Shown in pieces: positions 23,364-32,801 of a stretch of 64,000 nt of DNA (the stretch's first letter is position 1; each line of letters opens with the position of its first letter). The stretch is from an uncultured Acetobacteraceae bacterium. GTDB taxonomy: Bacteria > Pseudomonadota > Alphaproteobacteria > Acetobacterales > Acetobacteraceae. The position numbers and the translations under genes are program-made. The notes below the pieces were generated by a model. It saw only the letters and a program-made list of their open reading frames with translations. It had not been told where the DNA came from and made no database searches. The stretch covers positions 1-64,000 of the forward strand of contig CAIYDT010000083.1 of NCBI GenBank assembly GCA_903924985.1. Direction: 5' to 3'.

Positions 23364-23381
23364 CGTATAATTTTTTATACG
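23364..23381. repeat. Perfect inverted repeat CGTATAA-TTTT-TTATACG
   Basis: Direct reading; 7-bp arms, 4-nt loop, between divergent genes. Confidence 0.8.
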
Positions 23382-23489
23382 TTGGCTGTGGTCGCGGACC
23401 ACGTTCCGTCATGGCATGCAGTCAGGCAAGAGCGGTCGTCCGGGCATGAATACCGCTGGGCCGGACGGGACTTGGAAGAAGGAGGTCGA

Positions 23490-24185
23490 ATGGCGCGCGT
23501 ACTCGCACATCATGTCCGTAAGGATATGGCGTTGCTGAGTCTGTGCGAACTGCTGCTCTCGGCGGTATTCATCTACATGTTTCTGTTGTCCTCCGATGTG
23601 GCGCCCCGTTCCCTCGCGGCACGGATCGCGCTTTCGTGGAACAAGTTTTGCCTGGCGTCGGCCATCCCCTTGGCGATCGTCGCCCTTCTGATCGAGCTCG
23701 ATAACCCGGGACCGGTGTTCTATCGTCAGGAGCGGACGCGCCTGCGTGGGCGACCCTTCATATTGCTGAAACTCCGCGGCATGCGCGCCGATGCCGAAGC
23801 GAGCGGCACACCGCGCTGGGCGCGGAAGCGCGACCCGAGGATCACCCCGATCGGGCATATCATTCGCCAGACCCGTATCGACGAACTCCCGCAACTGTTG
23901 AACGGGGTACGCGGTGACAGGAGCATGATCCGACCGCGGCCGGAGCGGTCGCATTTCGTCGAGGAACCCGCCCTCGCAATTCCGTTCTATCATAAACGCG
24001 AAGCGGTCAGGCCCGGCATCACCGGCCAGGCGCAGGTGAACTACACCCATGGCGCCTCAGTCGAGGAGGCCCGCGAAAAACTGGCCTGCGACTTGTACTA
24101 CGTCAAAAACCGGAGCATTCTGTTGGCTATCGCGATCCCATGTTCGACCGTCCAGGTGATTTTGTTCCGTGAGGGTGCGTGCTGA
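23490..24185 (+). CDS. Exopolysaccharide sugar transferase (EpsB-type, apparently missing its central domain)
   Basis: PGPVFYRQERTRLRGRPFILLKLRGMR; RQTRIDELPQLLNGVRGD; RPGITGQAQVNYTHGASVEEAREKLACDLYYVKNRS. Confidence 0.8.
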   Translation: MARVLAHHVRKDMALLSLCELLLSAVFIYMFLLSSDVAPRSLAARIALSWNKFCLASAIPLAIVALLIELDNPGPVFYRQERTRLRGRPFILLKLRGMRADAEASGTPRWARKRDPRITPIGHIIRQTRIDELPQLLNGVRGDRSMIRPRPERSHFVEEPALAIPFYHKREAVRPGITGQAQVNYTHGASVEEAREKLACDLYYVKNRSILLAIAIPCSTVQVILFREGAC

Positions 24186-24265
24186 CTGATGTACACTCTT
24201 CGCGATGAGCACCCGGAGACGTGGCGGTCCGTGACTGAACGGCGGCTCTCGATGGGATATTGGTT

Positions 24266-26326
24266 ATGACATCCGATTTCCCGGCAGTGGCCGGGCTGCA
24301 TGCCGTCTGTGCGTTGGCCTATGGCTTTCTGTCCGCGCTGATCCTCGCGCGGCAATCCTCGGCCGCTGCCGGTCGCAGCCGTACCGGGCTGTGGCTGGCC
24401 GTGGCATGCCTGACAACCGCCATCTGGGCGGGGTCGGTGGCATTCTTTTGGAGCTCCCGCCTCATGGGCATTGCTGCCTGGCTGGAGCTGGCTCGCACCG
24501 TCGCCTGGTACGGTTTCATCCTGCATCTTTACCGGCAGACGGTGACGGCCCCGCGGCAGATGATGCAGGCCTTCACGACCATGGGGTTGCTGGCGATCCT
24601 GTTGGTTGGCGGTTTGCCGCTGCTGGACGCGCTGTTCCATCAGCCGGCGGCGTCGGTGGCCTCGATCGGTCCGGTTATCAGGCTGGGTTTCGCGGTATCG
24701 AGCATCCTGCTGCTCGAAAACCTATATTTCAACACGGCGCCGGACGTCCGCTGGCACATCAATCTGCTTTGCATCGCGTTGGGCGGATTGTTTCTCTACG
24801 ACGTCCTTCTGTATTCCGATGCGCTGCTGTTCCGCCGGTTGTCGCTGCCGCTGTTCACCGGCAGAGCACCTGCCACCGTCGTCGCCGCCCCGCTGATCGC
24901 GCTGGCCGCTGCTCGTGCGCGCCGGTGGAAGATCGATATCCATGTCTCGCGCGACGTGGTGTTCCACAGTTTTACGCTGATTGCCGCCGGCATATTTCTG
25001 GTGTCGATCGCGATGACCGGGGAAATTATGCGCCGCGGCGGCGCCGAATGGGGCTATGTCGCGGAGGTCACGCTGATCTTCGCCGGGCTGCTGACGGTCG
25101 CGGTGCTGCTTACGTCGGGTTCGATACGGTCCCGCCTGCGGATACTGCTTGTTGATAATTTCTTCAGCGCCCGCTATGACTACCGGCGGGAATGGATGCG
25201 CTGTATCGATACGCTGACCGCGCCGGAATCCTATGTCGGCCTGCACAAGCGCGCCATCCAGGCCGTGGCGCAGGTGGTGGACAGCCCGGCCGGTGCCTTG
25301 TTCGTCCGGGCACCCGAGGACGTCGCGTTCCAGTGGGCGGGTTCCTGGAACCTCCCCGCGGCGACCGAGCCCATCCCACCCGGCGATCCCTTGGTGCCAT
25401 TGTTCCGCGACGGCGACTGGATCGTTGTGTTGGACGAATCCCCCCAGGCTCGGGTGGGCCTGTCCGCATTGCCGCGCATCTGGCTGGCCGTCCCGCTGAG
25501 CCATTTCGGCAGCCTGATCGGTTTCGTTGTGCTCGCGGAACCGCGGGCGCAGTTCAAGCTGGAGCGCGAAGTCTACGATCTGCTGCGTGTCGTGGGGCGG
25601 GAGGTCGCCAGCCGAGTCGCGGAACAGCGCGCCGCCCAAATTCTGGAGCAAACCCGGCAGTTGCGCGAGTACAGCCAACGTTTCGCCTTCGTGATACACG
25701 ACATCAAGAACGTGTCCGGCCAGCTGTCCATGCTGCTGACGAATGCGGAGGTGCATGCCGACAACCCGGAATTTCAGCGCGACATGCTGGTCACCGTGCG
25801 CGCGTCGGTCGGTAAGATCACCAGGCTGCTGACCCGGTTGCAGGTCGATCGGCAGGAGCGTAGCCACACCCTTGTTGCCCCGCTCGAGCATTTGAAGGCG
25901 GTTGTCGAAACCTGTCGCATCACCCGTAAGGCGCCGGTCGATTTGCACGACGACGGCAATAAAGCCGGCATCGCCATCGATCCCGAGGCCTTCGATGCCG
26001 TGCTGACGCACCTGCTGAACAACGCCGTGGACGCATCCGGCGGCGAAAAGGTAACGGTGGGCCTGAGGCATCAGAACATGAGTGTGGTGATCGATATTGC
26101 CGATCGAGGTCAGGGAATGACGCCGGAATTCGTGCGCGACGAGCTGTTCCGTCCCTTCGCCACCACCAAAGGCGGCGGCCACGGCATCGGCGCGTTCCAG
26201 GCCCGGGAATTGATTCGTGACGCCGGGGGGGATCTGTCGGTACTAAGCCGGATGGGCAAAGGGACAACGATGCGCTTATTATTGCCGGCGGTGCCGGTGG
26301 GCGTTGCCGCGTCGCTGACGGGTTGA
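24266..26326 (+). CDS. prsK: PEP-CTERM/EPS system histidine kinase PrsK-like
   Basis: Multi-TM N-terminus (VCALAYGFLSALIL), GAF-like region, FVIHDIKNVSGQLSMLLTNAEVH H-box, HGIGAFQARELIRDAGGDLSV; immediately followed by PrsR-like regulator. Confidence 0.85.
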   Translation: MTSDFPAVAGLHAVCALAYGFLSALILARQSSAAAGRSRTGLWLAVACLTTAIWAGSVAFFWSSRLMGIAAWLELARTVAWYGFILHLYRQTVTAPRQMMQAFTTMGLLAILLVGGLPLLDALFHQPAASVASIGPVIRLGFAVSSILLLENLYFNTAPDVRWHINLLCIALGGLFLYDVLLYSDALLFRRLSLPLFTGRAPATVVAAPLIALAAARARRWKIDIHVSRDVVFHSFTLIAAGIFLVSIAMTGEIMRRGGAEWGYVAEVTLIFAGLLTVAVLLTSGSIRSRLRILLVDNFFSARYDYRREWMRCIDTLTAPESYVGLHKRAIQAVAQVVDSPAGALFVRAPEDVAFQWAGSWNLPAATEPIPPGDPLVPLFRDGDWIVVLDESPQARVGLSALPRIWLAVPLSHFGSLIGFVVLAEPRAQFKLEREVYDLLRVVGREVASRVAEQRAAQILEQTRQLREYSQRFAFVIHDIKNVSGQLSMLLTNAEVHADNPEFQRDMLVTVRASVGKITRLLTRLQVDRQERSHTLVAPLEHLKAVVETCRITRKAPVDLHDDGNKAGIAIDPEAFDAVLTHLLNNAVDASGGEKVTVGLRHQNMSVVIDIADRGQGMTPEFVRDELFRPFATTKGGGHGIGAFQARELIRDAGGDLSVLSRMGKGTTMRLLLPAVPVGVAASLTG

Positions 26327-26337
26327 TCGGAACGGGA

Positions 26338-27753
26338 ATGGCGAAACCCAAACTTTTGATCGTCGAGGACGATGAGGGTCTCTGCTCCCAGTATCGCTGG
26401 GCGTTTCCGGCCTGCGACGTCCTGATTTCGCACACACGGCAGCAAGCCATCGCGTTGGTCAAAAAGGAAGACCCGCCGGTCGCGATCATGGACCTCGGTC
26501 TGCCGCCCGATCCCGACGGCGTCAGTGAGGGCTTCGCTACCCTGGGAGAAATCCAGGCCATCGCGCCGAAGACCAAGGTAATCGTGGTAACCGGCAACGG
26601 GGAGCGCCGGAACGCGCTGAAGGCTATCGCCTCCGGCGCTTACGATTTTTGCGAGAAGCCCGTCGAGATCGAGTTGCTGTGCACCATCATCGAGCGTGCC
26701 CTGAACCTCTACCGGCTGGAGGAAGAAAACCGAGCGCTCGCGGCGACACCGGCGCGGTCCCCGATCGAGCGGATCGTGACTGGCAATCCCGGGATGCTGA
26801 AACTTTGCCACGATATCGAAAAGCTGGCGACCACCAACGTGCCGGTGCTTCTGCTGGGCGAAAGCGGCACTGGTAAGGAAGCGCTGGCTCAGGCGCTGCA
26901 CGACCTCGGGCCACGGAAGCGCGAACCCTTCGTGGCGATCAACTGCGGCGCGATCCCAGAAAATCTGCTGGAAAGCGAGTTGTTCGGCCACGAGCGCGGC
27001 GCCTTCACCGGCGCGGTGAAGCAAACTATCGGCAAGATCGAAACCGCCAACAAGGGCACTCTGTTCCTGGATGAGGTCGGCGATCTCCCGCACCCGCTGC
27101 AGGTCAAGCTGTTGCGCTTTTTGCAGGACCAGATCGTCGAACGGATCGGCGGCAGGCAAAAAATCCAGGTTGACGTCCGTATCGTCTCGGCCACCAATGC
27201 CAGCCTTGAGGACAAAATCGCCCAGGGCCAGTTTCGCGGCGATCTGTTCTACCGGATGAACGCGGTTACCATCCGCATTCCGCCGTTGCGCGACCGCGGC
27301 GGCGATGCGGCCCTGCTTGCGAACTATTTCCTGAACAGGCTCAACCAGGAATTTGGCCGCAACATCCGCGGCTTCACCGAAGCGGCGAGCGCTGCCATCG
27401 CCGCGCATTCCTGGCCAGGGAATGTGCGGGAGCTGGAAAACCGGATGAAGCGCGCGGTCGTCATGGCCGAACGTCGGGTGATCGATGCGGTGGATTTGGA
27501 GCTGGTGCCCCCCGCCGAGGGGCCGCCCGATTTGGACCTCCGCGCGGCGCGACTGCGCGCGGAGCGCGAAGTCGTCCACATTGCTTGGGCGCGCAGCAAT
27601 CATACCTTATCCGTTGCAGCGCGCCTTCTCGGCATCAGCCGCCCGACGTTGTATGGGTTGCTGGAGGCGCACGGAATTGAGGCCGATGGCGGCAAAGTCC
27701 CTGAAGCTGGGGTGGAAACCGCCGGAAGCGGCGGCGAAGTTCAGGTCTCATAG
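26338..27753 (+). CDS. prsR: Sigma-54-dependent response regulator, PEP-CTERM-associated PrsR-like
   Basis: Receiver [62 protein letters not shown]+ motifs; C-terminal [30 protein letters not shown]. Confidence 0.9.
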   Translation: MAKPKLLIVEDDEGLCSQYRWAFPACDVLISHTRQQAIALVKKEDPPVAIMDLGLPPDPDGVSEGFATLGEIQAIAPKTKVIVVTGNGERRNALKAIASGAYDFCEKPVEIELLCTIIERALNLYRLEEENRALAATPARSPIERIVTGNPGMLKLCHDIEKLATTNVPVLLLGESGTGKEALAQALHDLGPRKREPFVAINCGAIPENLLESELFGHERGAFTGAVKQTIGKIETANKGTLFLDEVGDLPHPLQVKLLRFLQDQIVERIGGRQKIQVDVRIVSATNASLEDKIAQGQFRGDLFYRMNAVTIRIPPLRDRGGDAALLANYFLNRLNQEFGRNIRGFTEAASAAIAAHSWPGNVRELENRMKRAVVMAERRVIDAVDLELVPPAEGPPDLDLRAARLRAEREVVHIAWARSNHTLSVAARLLGISRPTLYGLLEAHGIEADGGKVPEAGVETAGSGGEVQVS

Positions 27754-27772
27754 CAACTGAGGTTAATGTTTT

Positions 27773-30535
27773 ATGCGTTATAGATCTCTCGGCTGGATCG
27801 TCCTGGGTGCTTGGTTGAGCGTCTGGCCTGGCGCCGCGCATGCCGACTATATGTCGAACGCTCGCGCTTCATTGAAAAAGGGCGATCTGAAATCCGCGCA
27901 GATCGATCTGCGAAACGCCGTCCGGAGTGACCCGCAAAACGCCGAAGCCCATTATCTGCTTGGCAAGGTGGCGATCGAGTTGGGCGATCCGGTGGCTGCG
28001 GAACGCGAAGCCTCCGCCGCTCGGGATCGCGGATACGACCCGCACCAAACCGTTCCACTGCTGGCGCAGGCCCTGCTGTCGCAGAATAAGAACCCCGAGC
28101 TACTGGAGAAGCTGAAGCCCGAGGGCAAGGACGGACCGCTGGATGCCGCCATCCTGGTCGCGCGGGGCTACGCCCAGATCAATCTCAATTTGCCGGAGGA
28201 TGCGCGCAAATCCTTTGCCGACGCGGAAGCTGCCGCGCCCAATGCCGTCGAACCGCTGCTGGCCGATGCCCGTCTGGCGGTCGCGCGCAACGATCTCCAG
28301 GGTGCCCTGGAGAAGATCGATCGCGCCATCAGTGCCCAGCCGAAATCCGCTGAGGCATTGATGGCCAAAGCGCAGTTGCTGCGGCTGAAAAGCGATGCTG
28401 CTGGTGCGATGGCCGTACTCGACGCCCTGGTCGCCGACCAGCCGAGCATCACACAGGCCCGCCTGGATCGCGCCGATCTGGCGTTGGCGACGGGTCAGCC
28501 AGAGATTGCCCGCGCCGATGTCGATACGGTCCTCAAGGGTACCAAAGGCAACATTCAGGCGCTGTATCTGGATGCCGTGATCAAGGCACAGGCAAAGGAC
28601 TACAAGGCCGCCGACGAAGGCCTGCAGCGCATTCAGAGCTATCTTGGTCGCATCCCGCGAGCGTATTTCCTTCAGGCGGTGGTTAAGGAACAGCTGGGTC
28701 AAATCGAAGAAGCCGAGGACGCGGCCCGCAAATATTTGGCCAAGGCGCCCAACGACCTTGGCGGTTACAAGGTTCTGGCCCGCATTCTGTTCGTCAAGCG
28801 CCGGCCCGATCTGGTCGTCGAGACCCTGGCGAAGGTCACCGAATCCGGCAAAGCCGACGCGGAGGCATACGATCTGTTGGGACGCGCCTACGCGGCCACC
28901 AACCGTCCTGCCGATGCGATCGTGAATTTCCAGCGCGCCGAAGCTTTGGCGCCGAACGACGTGGGCTTGCAGACACGCCTCGCCGCCGTGCGGATGGGGC
29001 AGGGCGACGTCGACGCCGCCGTTGGCGACCTGGAGCACACGCTTGAACTCGCGCCGAAAATGCCGGCCGTCGGGGAGACTTTGTTCTTCGCCGCCATGGC
29101 CACCGGCGACCTGAACAAGGCCGCCGCCGTGCTTGAAAAAATCAAGGCGGCGCAGGGGGATACCGACGTCGTCGGCAACCTCGAAGGCCTGTTCAAGATG
29201 GCTAAGCTAGACATGGCGGGCGCCGAGGCAGTGTTCCGCGCGGAAGTCGCGAAACATCCAGACTTCACGCCGGCCCAGGTCAATCTTGCCCGGGTTATGG
29301 CCATGAGCGGGCGTCAGGATGAGGCGGAGAAAGTTCTTAAGGATCTCGTGACCAGGCAACCCACGGCGGAACCGGCCTTGAGCATGCTGACGTCCACCTA
29401 CGCGCAATCGAACCGCATGCCGCAGGCCGTGGATCTGCTCGATCACGCGCACCGCGTTGAGCCGAAGAACGTGCGGATCGCCACCAGCCTTGGCGATCTC
29501 TATATCCGGTCGGGGGCGCCGCAGAAGGCGCTCGATCTGATCGGGAAGGAAACGGGCGCCAATGCGCTGACGACCGAGATGCTGAGCCTGCGCGCCGCGG
29601 CGCAGTTGGCGTTGGGGCAGAAGAAGGACGCCCGCGACACCTACAGCGATTTGCTGAAGAAGGATCCCAGCGTCGTGGGCGCGCGCCGACAGCTGGTCGC
29701 GTTGCAGATCGAAGCCGGCGATTTCGAGTCCGCACGCAGCCTGCTGACCGCCGGCATCGCGGCTACCCCGCGCAATTATCAGCTGTATCAGGATCTCGCG
29801 ATGATCGATCTGCGGTCGACCGGGATCGAGGCGGCTTTGGCAACGGCCGACCGCCTGATGTCGCAGGACCGCGACTTCACCATGATCAGGGCCTTGAAGG
29901 GCGACATCTTCATGGCGGCGAACCGCGCGCAGGACGCTATCAACGCCTACAAGGAAGCCATGACCACGGCGCCGTCCAGCACGCTTGCCACCCGTCTTGC
30001 CGCGGCCCAGCTGCGCGGCCAGGCCGCGGACGATGCGATCAAGACGCTCTCTGACTGGGTGGCAAAGAATAAGGATGACCTGGGTGCCTTGGAGCAACTG
30101 GCCGAGATCCAGATCGGTCTGAACAGGCTGCCGGAAGCGGCGAACGATCTGGAGGCCCTCCTCAAGACCAAACCGCACGATGCGATCGCCTTGAACAACC
30201 TGGCCTGGGTTTACCAGCAAGTGGGCGATGCGCGGGCCATGGATCTGGCGCGCCAGGCCTACGTCCTGGCACCTGGGGCCCAGACCGCCGATACGCTTGG
30301 CTGGATTCTGACCTCCTCCGGCCAGGCCGATATCGGCGTGACGTTGCTGCGCCAAGCCAGCACCGAAGCCGCGAACGACCCGCGCGTGCAGTACCACTTC
30401 GCCGTGGCGCTGAATAACACCGGCAAAAAGGATGATGCGATCAAATACCTGACCGGTGTTGTGGCAACCAAGGGAGAGTTCAAGGAAAAAGCCCTGGCGC
30501 AGCAACTGCTGGACGAATTGAAGAAAGGCTCCTGA
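27773..30535 (+). CDS. prsT: Large TPR protein of the PEP-CTERM system (PrsT-like)
   Basis: 920 aa, signal peptide, serial TPRs (SARASLKKGDLKSAQIDLRNAVRSDPQNAEAHYLLGKV...); directly downstream of prsK-prsR. Confidence 0.85.
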   Translation: MRYRSLGWIVLGAWLSVWPGAAHADYMSNARASLKKGDLKSAQIDLRNAVRSDPQNAEAHYLLGKVAIELGDPVAAEREASAARDRGYDPHQTVPLLAQALLSQNKNPELLEKLKPEGKDGPLDAAILVARGYAQINLNLPEDARKSFADAEAAAPNAVEPLLADARLAVARNDLQGALEKIDRAISAQPKSAEALMAKAQLLRLKSDAAGAMAVLDALVADQPSITQARLDRADLALATGQPEIARADVDTVLKGTKGNIQALYLDAVIKAQAKDYKAADEGLQRIQSYLGRIPRAYFLQAVVKEQLGQIEEAEDAARKYLAKAPNDLGGYKVLARILFVKRRPDLVVETLAKVTESGKADAEAYDLLGRAYAATNRPADAIVNFQRAEALAPNDVGLQTRLAAVRMGQGDVDAAVGDLEHTLELAPKMPAVGETLFFAAMATGDLNKAAAVLEKIKAAQGDTDVVGNLEGLFKMAKLDMAGAEAVFRAEVAKHPDFTPAQVNLARVMAMSGRQDEAEKVLKDLVTRQPTAEPALSMLTSTYAQSNRMPQAVDLLDHAHRVEPKNVRIATSLGDLYIRSGAPQKALDLIGKETGANALTTEMLSLRAAAQLALGQKKDARDTYSDLLKKDPSVVGARRQLVALQIEAGDFESARSLLTAGIAATPRNYQLYQDLAMIDLRSTGIEAALATADRLMSQDRDFTMIRALKGDIFMAANRAQDAINAYKEAMTTAPSSTLATRLAAAQLRGQAADDAIKTLSDWVAKNKDDLGALEQLAEIQIGLNRLPEAANDLEALLKTKPHDAIALNNLAWVYQQVGDARAMDLARQAYVLAPGAQTADTLGWILTSSGQADIGVTLLRQASTEAANDPRVQYHFAVALNNTGKKDDAIKYLTGVVATKGEFKEKALAQQLLDELKKGS

Positions 30536-30563
30536 TCCGCCGCCAAGGAAAGTGGAGGGCGTC

Positions 30564-31745
30564 ATGGCGCCGATACGCCTGCTGACGTTCTCCACGCTCT
30601 ACCCCAACGCTGCCAGGCCAAATCACGGGGTATTCGTGGAGAACCGGCTGCGCCATTTGCTGGCCAGCGGTGAGGCGACCAGCACCGTGGTGGCCCCGGT
30701 ACCGTATTTTCCCAGCCGCGATCCCAGGTTTGGCGATTGGGCGCGGCACGCCGCGGCGCCGGCGGCGGAAACGCGCAACGGCATCGCGGTGTTGCATCCG
30801 CGTTACCTGTCGATCCCGAAAGTCGGCATGTCGGTCGCGCCATACCTCATGTATGTGGCGATGGTGCCGGTGCTGCGGCGCCTGCTCGCGGACGGCAATC
30901 GCTTCGACGCGATCGACGCGCACTACTTCTATCCTGACGGGGTGGCCGCGGTATGGCTCGGGCGGCGGTTCGGGTTGCCGGTGGTCGTCACTGCCAGGGG
31001 CAGCGACATCAGCCAATTGCCCGACTATCCAATCCCGCGCCGGCTGATCCGCGGGGTTATCGCCCAATCCGCCGCGATGATCACGGTCAGCGCGGCGCTG
31101 AAGGACGCATTGCTGGCGCTGGGTGCCCCGAACCAGAAGGTGACGGTGCTGCGCAACGGCGTCGACACCGCGCTGTTCCATCCGCCGGCCGATCGGGACG
31201 CATTGAGGCGCGAACGCGGCCTGACCCGTAAGACGCTGATCTCGGTCGGATTGCTGATCGAACGAAAAGGCCACGATCGCACGATCGAGGCGATGGCAAA
31301 ATTGCCGGAGTTCGAGTTGCTGATCGCGGGGGAGGGGCCGGAGCGGGACCGGCTGGCTGCGTTAATCGCTCGGCTGAGTTTGACCGACCGCGTGCGCTTG
31401 CTGGGTGCCCGGCCGCACGCCGAACTGCCGGCGTTATACGGAGCCGCGGATGCGTCGGTGTTGGCGTCGTCGCGGGAAGGCTGGGCGAATGTGTTGCTGG
31501 AATCGATGGCATGCGGCACCCCCGTCGTTGCCAGCAACATTCCGGGCAACCCGGAGGTGGTGCGTACCCGGGACGCCGGCCTGATCGTGAAAGAGAATAC
31601 GCCCGACGGTATTGTGGCGGGTGTGCGCGCATTGTTCGACCCGCTGCCGGACCGCGCGGCGACCCGAGCCTACGCAGAGCCGTTCAGTTGGGATGAAACG
31701 ACGGCCGGGCAGTTGGCGCTGTTTCGGCGGGTTATTGGGGTGTAG
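30564..31745 (+). CDS. Glycosyltransferase family 4
   Basis: NHGVFVENRLRHL; VVVTARGSDISQLPDYP; SREGWANVLLESMACGTPVVASNIPGNPEVV. Confidence 0.92.
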   Translation: MAPIRLLTFSTLYPNAARPNHGVFVENRLRHLLASGEATSTVVAPVPYFPSRDPRFGDWARHAAAPAAETRNGIAVLHPRYLSIPKVGMSVAPYLMYVAMVPVLRRLLADGNRFDAIDAHYFYPDGVAAVWLGRRFGLPVVVTARGSDISQLPDYPIPRRLIRGVIAQSAAMITVSAALKDALLALGAPNQKVTVLRNGVDTALFHPPADRDALRRERGLTRKTLISVGLLIERKGHDRTIEAMAKLPEFELLIAGEGPERDRLAALIARLSLTDRVRLLGARPHAELPALYGAADASVLASSREGWANVLLESMACGTPVVASNIPGNPEVVRTRDAGLIVKENTPDGIVAGVRALFDPLPDRAATRAYAEPFSWDETTAGQLALFRRVIGV

Positions 31746-31757
31746 GGCGCCGCCGGC

Positions 31758-32522
31758 TCAAACCCCTCGCCACACCGGTGGGCGCTTGGTCAGGAACGCC
31801 TCCATCCCCTCCCTGAAGTCGGCGCTGCCATAGCACAGGCGGATCAGGTCTTCGTCCGGTGGCAGCGCGTCCCGCAGGCGGCGCAATGCCTCCTTTGTCG
31901 CGCGGAGCGTCAGCGGCGCGTGGCTGGCGATCAGTTCGGCCAGTTCGGTTGCGCGCGTGGCCAAAGCTTCGGCGTCGGGCAGGGTTTCGCCGATCAGCCC
32001 AGCGGATTGCGCTTCCTGGGCGTTCAGCAGGCGCGCTGAGAAAATCATATCCGTGACGCGCGCGGGTCCGATCAGCGCGGACAGGCGGGCGATGTTGGAC
32101 ATCGACAGGCAGTTGCCGAGGGTGCGCGCGATCGGAAAACCGAACCGGGCGTTCGCGGCGGCGATGCGCAGGTCGCAGGCGGCGGCTATGCCGGCCCCGC
32201 CACCGGTGCAGGCCCCCGCGATGGCGGCGATGGTGGGGACAGCGCAACGCTCCAGCGCGCCCAGCACGCGGTCGATCTTGGCTTCGTAGGCGATCCCGTC
32301 CTCGGCGGAGGAGAATGCCTTGAATTGCGCGATGTCGGTGCCGGCGGCGAAGGCTTTGTCGCCAGCGCCGGTGAGGATCAAAGCACGTGCCGCGCCAGGA
32401 CTGGCGGCGATCTCAGCCAGCCGCTCGTACATCGCGAAGGTCAGCGCGTTGCGCGCGTGCGGGCGGTTGAGGACGATGTGCCCGATGCCGTCGCGAATAT
32501 CGTAGAGGAGTTCTTCGGTCAT
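31758..32522 (-). CDS. Enoyl-CoA hydratase/isomerase family protein
   Basis: IGHIVLNRPHARNALTFAMYERL; DKAFAAGTDIAQFK; GACTGGGAGIAAACDLRIA. Confidence 0.9.
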   Translation of the reverse strand: MTEELLYDIRDGIGHIVLNRPHARNALTFAMYERLAEIAASPGAARALILTGAGDKAFAAGTDIAQFKAFSSAEDGIAYEAKIDRVLGALERCAVPTIAAIAGACTGGGAGIAAACDLRIAAANARFGFPIARTLGNCLSMSNIARLSALIGPARVTDMIFSARLLNAQEAQSAGLIGETLPDAEALATRATELAELIASHAPLTLRATKEALRRLRDALPPDEDLIRLCYGSADFREGMEAFLTKRPPVWRGV

Positions 32523-32801
32523 ATGGGGGTTATGCATAAATCGCGCCGGTTTGGCGAATATGAGCCATGCCGCCCGCACACAATAATTTCATTTGAGAGC
32601 GGTCGCGAACGCTCCGCGATGACGTAATCGTTTCCTTGACATTCCAAGTCGCGCTGCCGCAAAATTGACCCAGGACCGGTCATTGATATTTGGTCAATAA
32701 CGACCGGCCCCGAGCCGACACTGCGAGGTATCGACCCGCTCCTCTCGTTTCGTTGAACCTGAGGAGTTTTGCGAACACAACGCGCGAAGTGGAGAGGCAA
32801 A

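Noticed and set aside
24722-26182. 486-aa ORF on - strand antisense to prsK
   Set aside because: Antisense to a well-supported histidine kinase; no recognisable motifs.
26110-27603. 497-aa ORF on - strand antisense to prsR
   Set aside because: Antisense to a clear sigma-54 response regulator; no motifs.
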